From Chitinivorax sp. B (lineage in GTDB: Bacteria; Pseudomonadota; Gammaproteobacteria; Burkholderiales; SCOH01), in the NCBI RefSeq assembly GCF_005503445.1, contig NZ_SCOH01000035.1:1-55425 (forward strand): a stretch of DNA of 55,425 bases, read 5' to 3'. The notes under the pieces are model-generated. The model worked only from the letters and a program-made list of their open reading frames with translations, searched no databases and was not told the DNA's origin. The position numbers were made by a program, and so were the translations under genes. Shown piece by piece: positions 55,047 through 55,425 of this stretch; position 1 is the stretch's first letter, and the number at the start of each line of letters is the position of its first letter.

Positions 55047-55246
55047 TTAATCAATCGGCCACGTCATTCCAAAATTGTCGTTGTACAATTTTCTTACATC
55101 CTCATATGAATATGTATTGACATCACCCCCAAGCACAATCACTGGTCTTTCACTATTTTGGGTAAGTAGCTGTCCTTGCTTTGGGGTGACAATGGCAAGA
55201 TTATTTGCAGGTAATTTGGGGTAATCGTAGGCAATAATGTCCTTAA
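55047..55246 (-). pseudogene. 3' remnant of an unknown gene cut by the insertion sequence
   Basis: An open stretch of about 66 codons ending PVIVLGGDVNTYSYEDVRKLYNDNF...WPID and a stop at 55047. The composition looks like real protein, but no domain is recognised. In frame it continues upstream only into presumed IS sequence and then a stop at 55308-55310, so its true N-terminus is missing. A GTG at 55259 is not a convincing start. It is on the same strand as the aspartic protease and ends 49 bases before it, so both may once have been co-transcribed. Confidence 0.65.
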
Positions 55247-55425
55247 GGCATCTCTGCACGAATCCAGTTTTCGGTAAACTAGCAGCCTGCCGCCTTTCGA
55301 GAGCGCGCTACTATGCAAGCATCGGGTCAACTGAGTTTCAGCGACATCGAGTACGCTGGCAAAAAGAAAAAGACACGGCGTGAGCTGTTTCTGACCCGAC
55401 TGGATGCACTGCTGCCCTGGCCTCA
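55247..55425 (+). mobile_element. Left end of an IS5-family insertion sequence
   Basis: The transposase start at 55313 and the interruption of the gene to its left mark an IS end near 55247. The left terminus may begin GGCATCTCTGCACGAATCC, directly after TTAA, which fits the YTAR-type target of IS5-group elements. The right end is outside the window, so neither the terminal repeat nor the target duplication can be confirmed. Confidence 0.6.
55313..55425 (+). CDS. IS5-family transposase (5' part only)
   Basis: Only 37 codons are inside the window: the start MQASGQLSFSDIEYAGKK, then KKTRRELFLTRLDALLPWP. This is the characteristic N-terminal helix region (DUF772-like) of IS5-type DDE transposases, where a LSFxDxEyagKrkxTRRExFL pattern is common. 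The catalytic residues lie beyond the right edge. The frame is open to the end. Confidence 0.85.
   Translation, partial: MQASGQLSFSDIEYAGKKKKTRRELFLTRLDALLPWP

Overview
The window looks like a chromosomal segment of a betaproteobacterium, probably of the Neisseriales/Chromobacteriaceae-like group. The support is conserved gene order: tig-clpP-clpX-lon-hupB-ppiD, uvrC-pgsA followed by tRNA-Gly/Cys/Leu, and argH divergent from an algZ-algR pair. A PEP-CTERM-like sorting motif is also present. Genus cannot be fixed from sequence reading alone. Base composition is moderate in GC and even, apart from an AT-rich gap near 1.2-1.45 kb. No plasmid, phage or CRISPR signature is visible. One insertion sequence begins at the right edge.

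Layout. (1) 1-7.4 kb: a surface protein running off the left edge, with a cohesin-like domain, a PEP-CTERM-like motif and a vWA domain in one frame; then suhB, trmJ, a small lipoprotein, and a TetR-controlled EmrAB-type efflux pair with a perfect palindromic operator. (2) 7.7-11.1 kb: a two-gene beta-oxidation operon. (3) 11.4-23.1 kb, almost all on the minus strand: the core tig-clpP / clpX / lon / hupB-tRNA-Val-tRNA-Asp / ppiD / uvrC-pgsA-tRNA-Gly-tRNA-Gly-tRNA-Cys-tRNA-Leu block, cut into units by clear intrinsic terminators. (4) 23.6-33.5 kb: an orphan polyamine-binding protein, the divergent lysR-lysA pair, a group of small acetyltransferase/DinB genes, an argH-glutaredoxin-GNAT operon, and the algZ/algR two-component pair. 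(5) 33.8-46.2 kb, a signalling-rich stretch: lipase-like hydrolase, fused SpmA/SpmB membrane protein, PAS-GGDEF diguanylate cyclase, solute-binding protein, AlkB-type monooxygenase, then a three-gene unit of hybrid histidine kinase, HD-GYP response regulator and FIST sensor protein. (6) 46.4-48.6 kb: MarR, cytochrome b561 and two different YceI proteins. (7) 48.7-53.7 kb: an FKBP isomerase and a Fur-box-preceded iron operon (TonB-dependent receptor, DUF3649, PepSY, DUF3325). (8) 53.8-55.4 kb: a two-lobed retropepsin-like protein followed by a degenerate copy of its own C-terminus, then a gene remnant cut by an IS5-type element.

Themes. c-di-GMP is made (GGDEF with an intact inhibitory site) and degraded (HD-GYP) by proteins encoded about 6 kb apart, with the degrading enzyme wired to a cytoplasmic phosphorelay and probably to a FIST ligand sensor. 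Protein quality control is concentrated in the central block. The most unusual items are the internal PEP-CTERM-like motif at the left edge, the kinase/HD-GYP/FIST unit next to alkB, the duplicated retropepsin tail, and the tandem YceI genes with their own cytochrome and MarR regulator.
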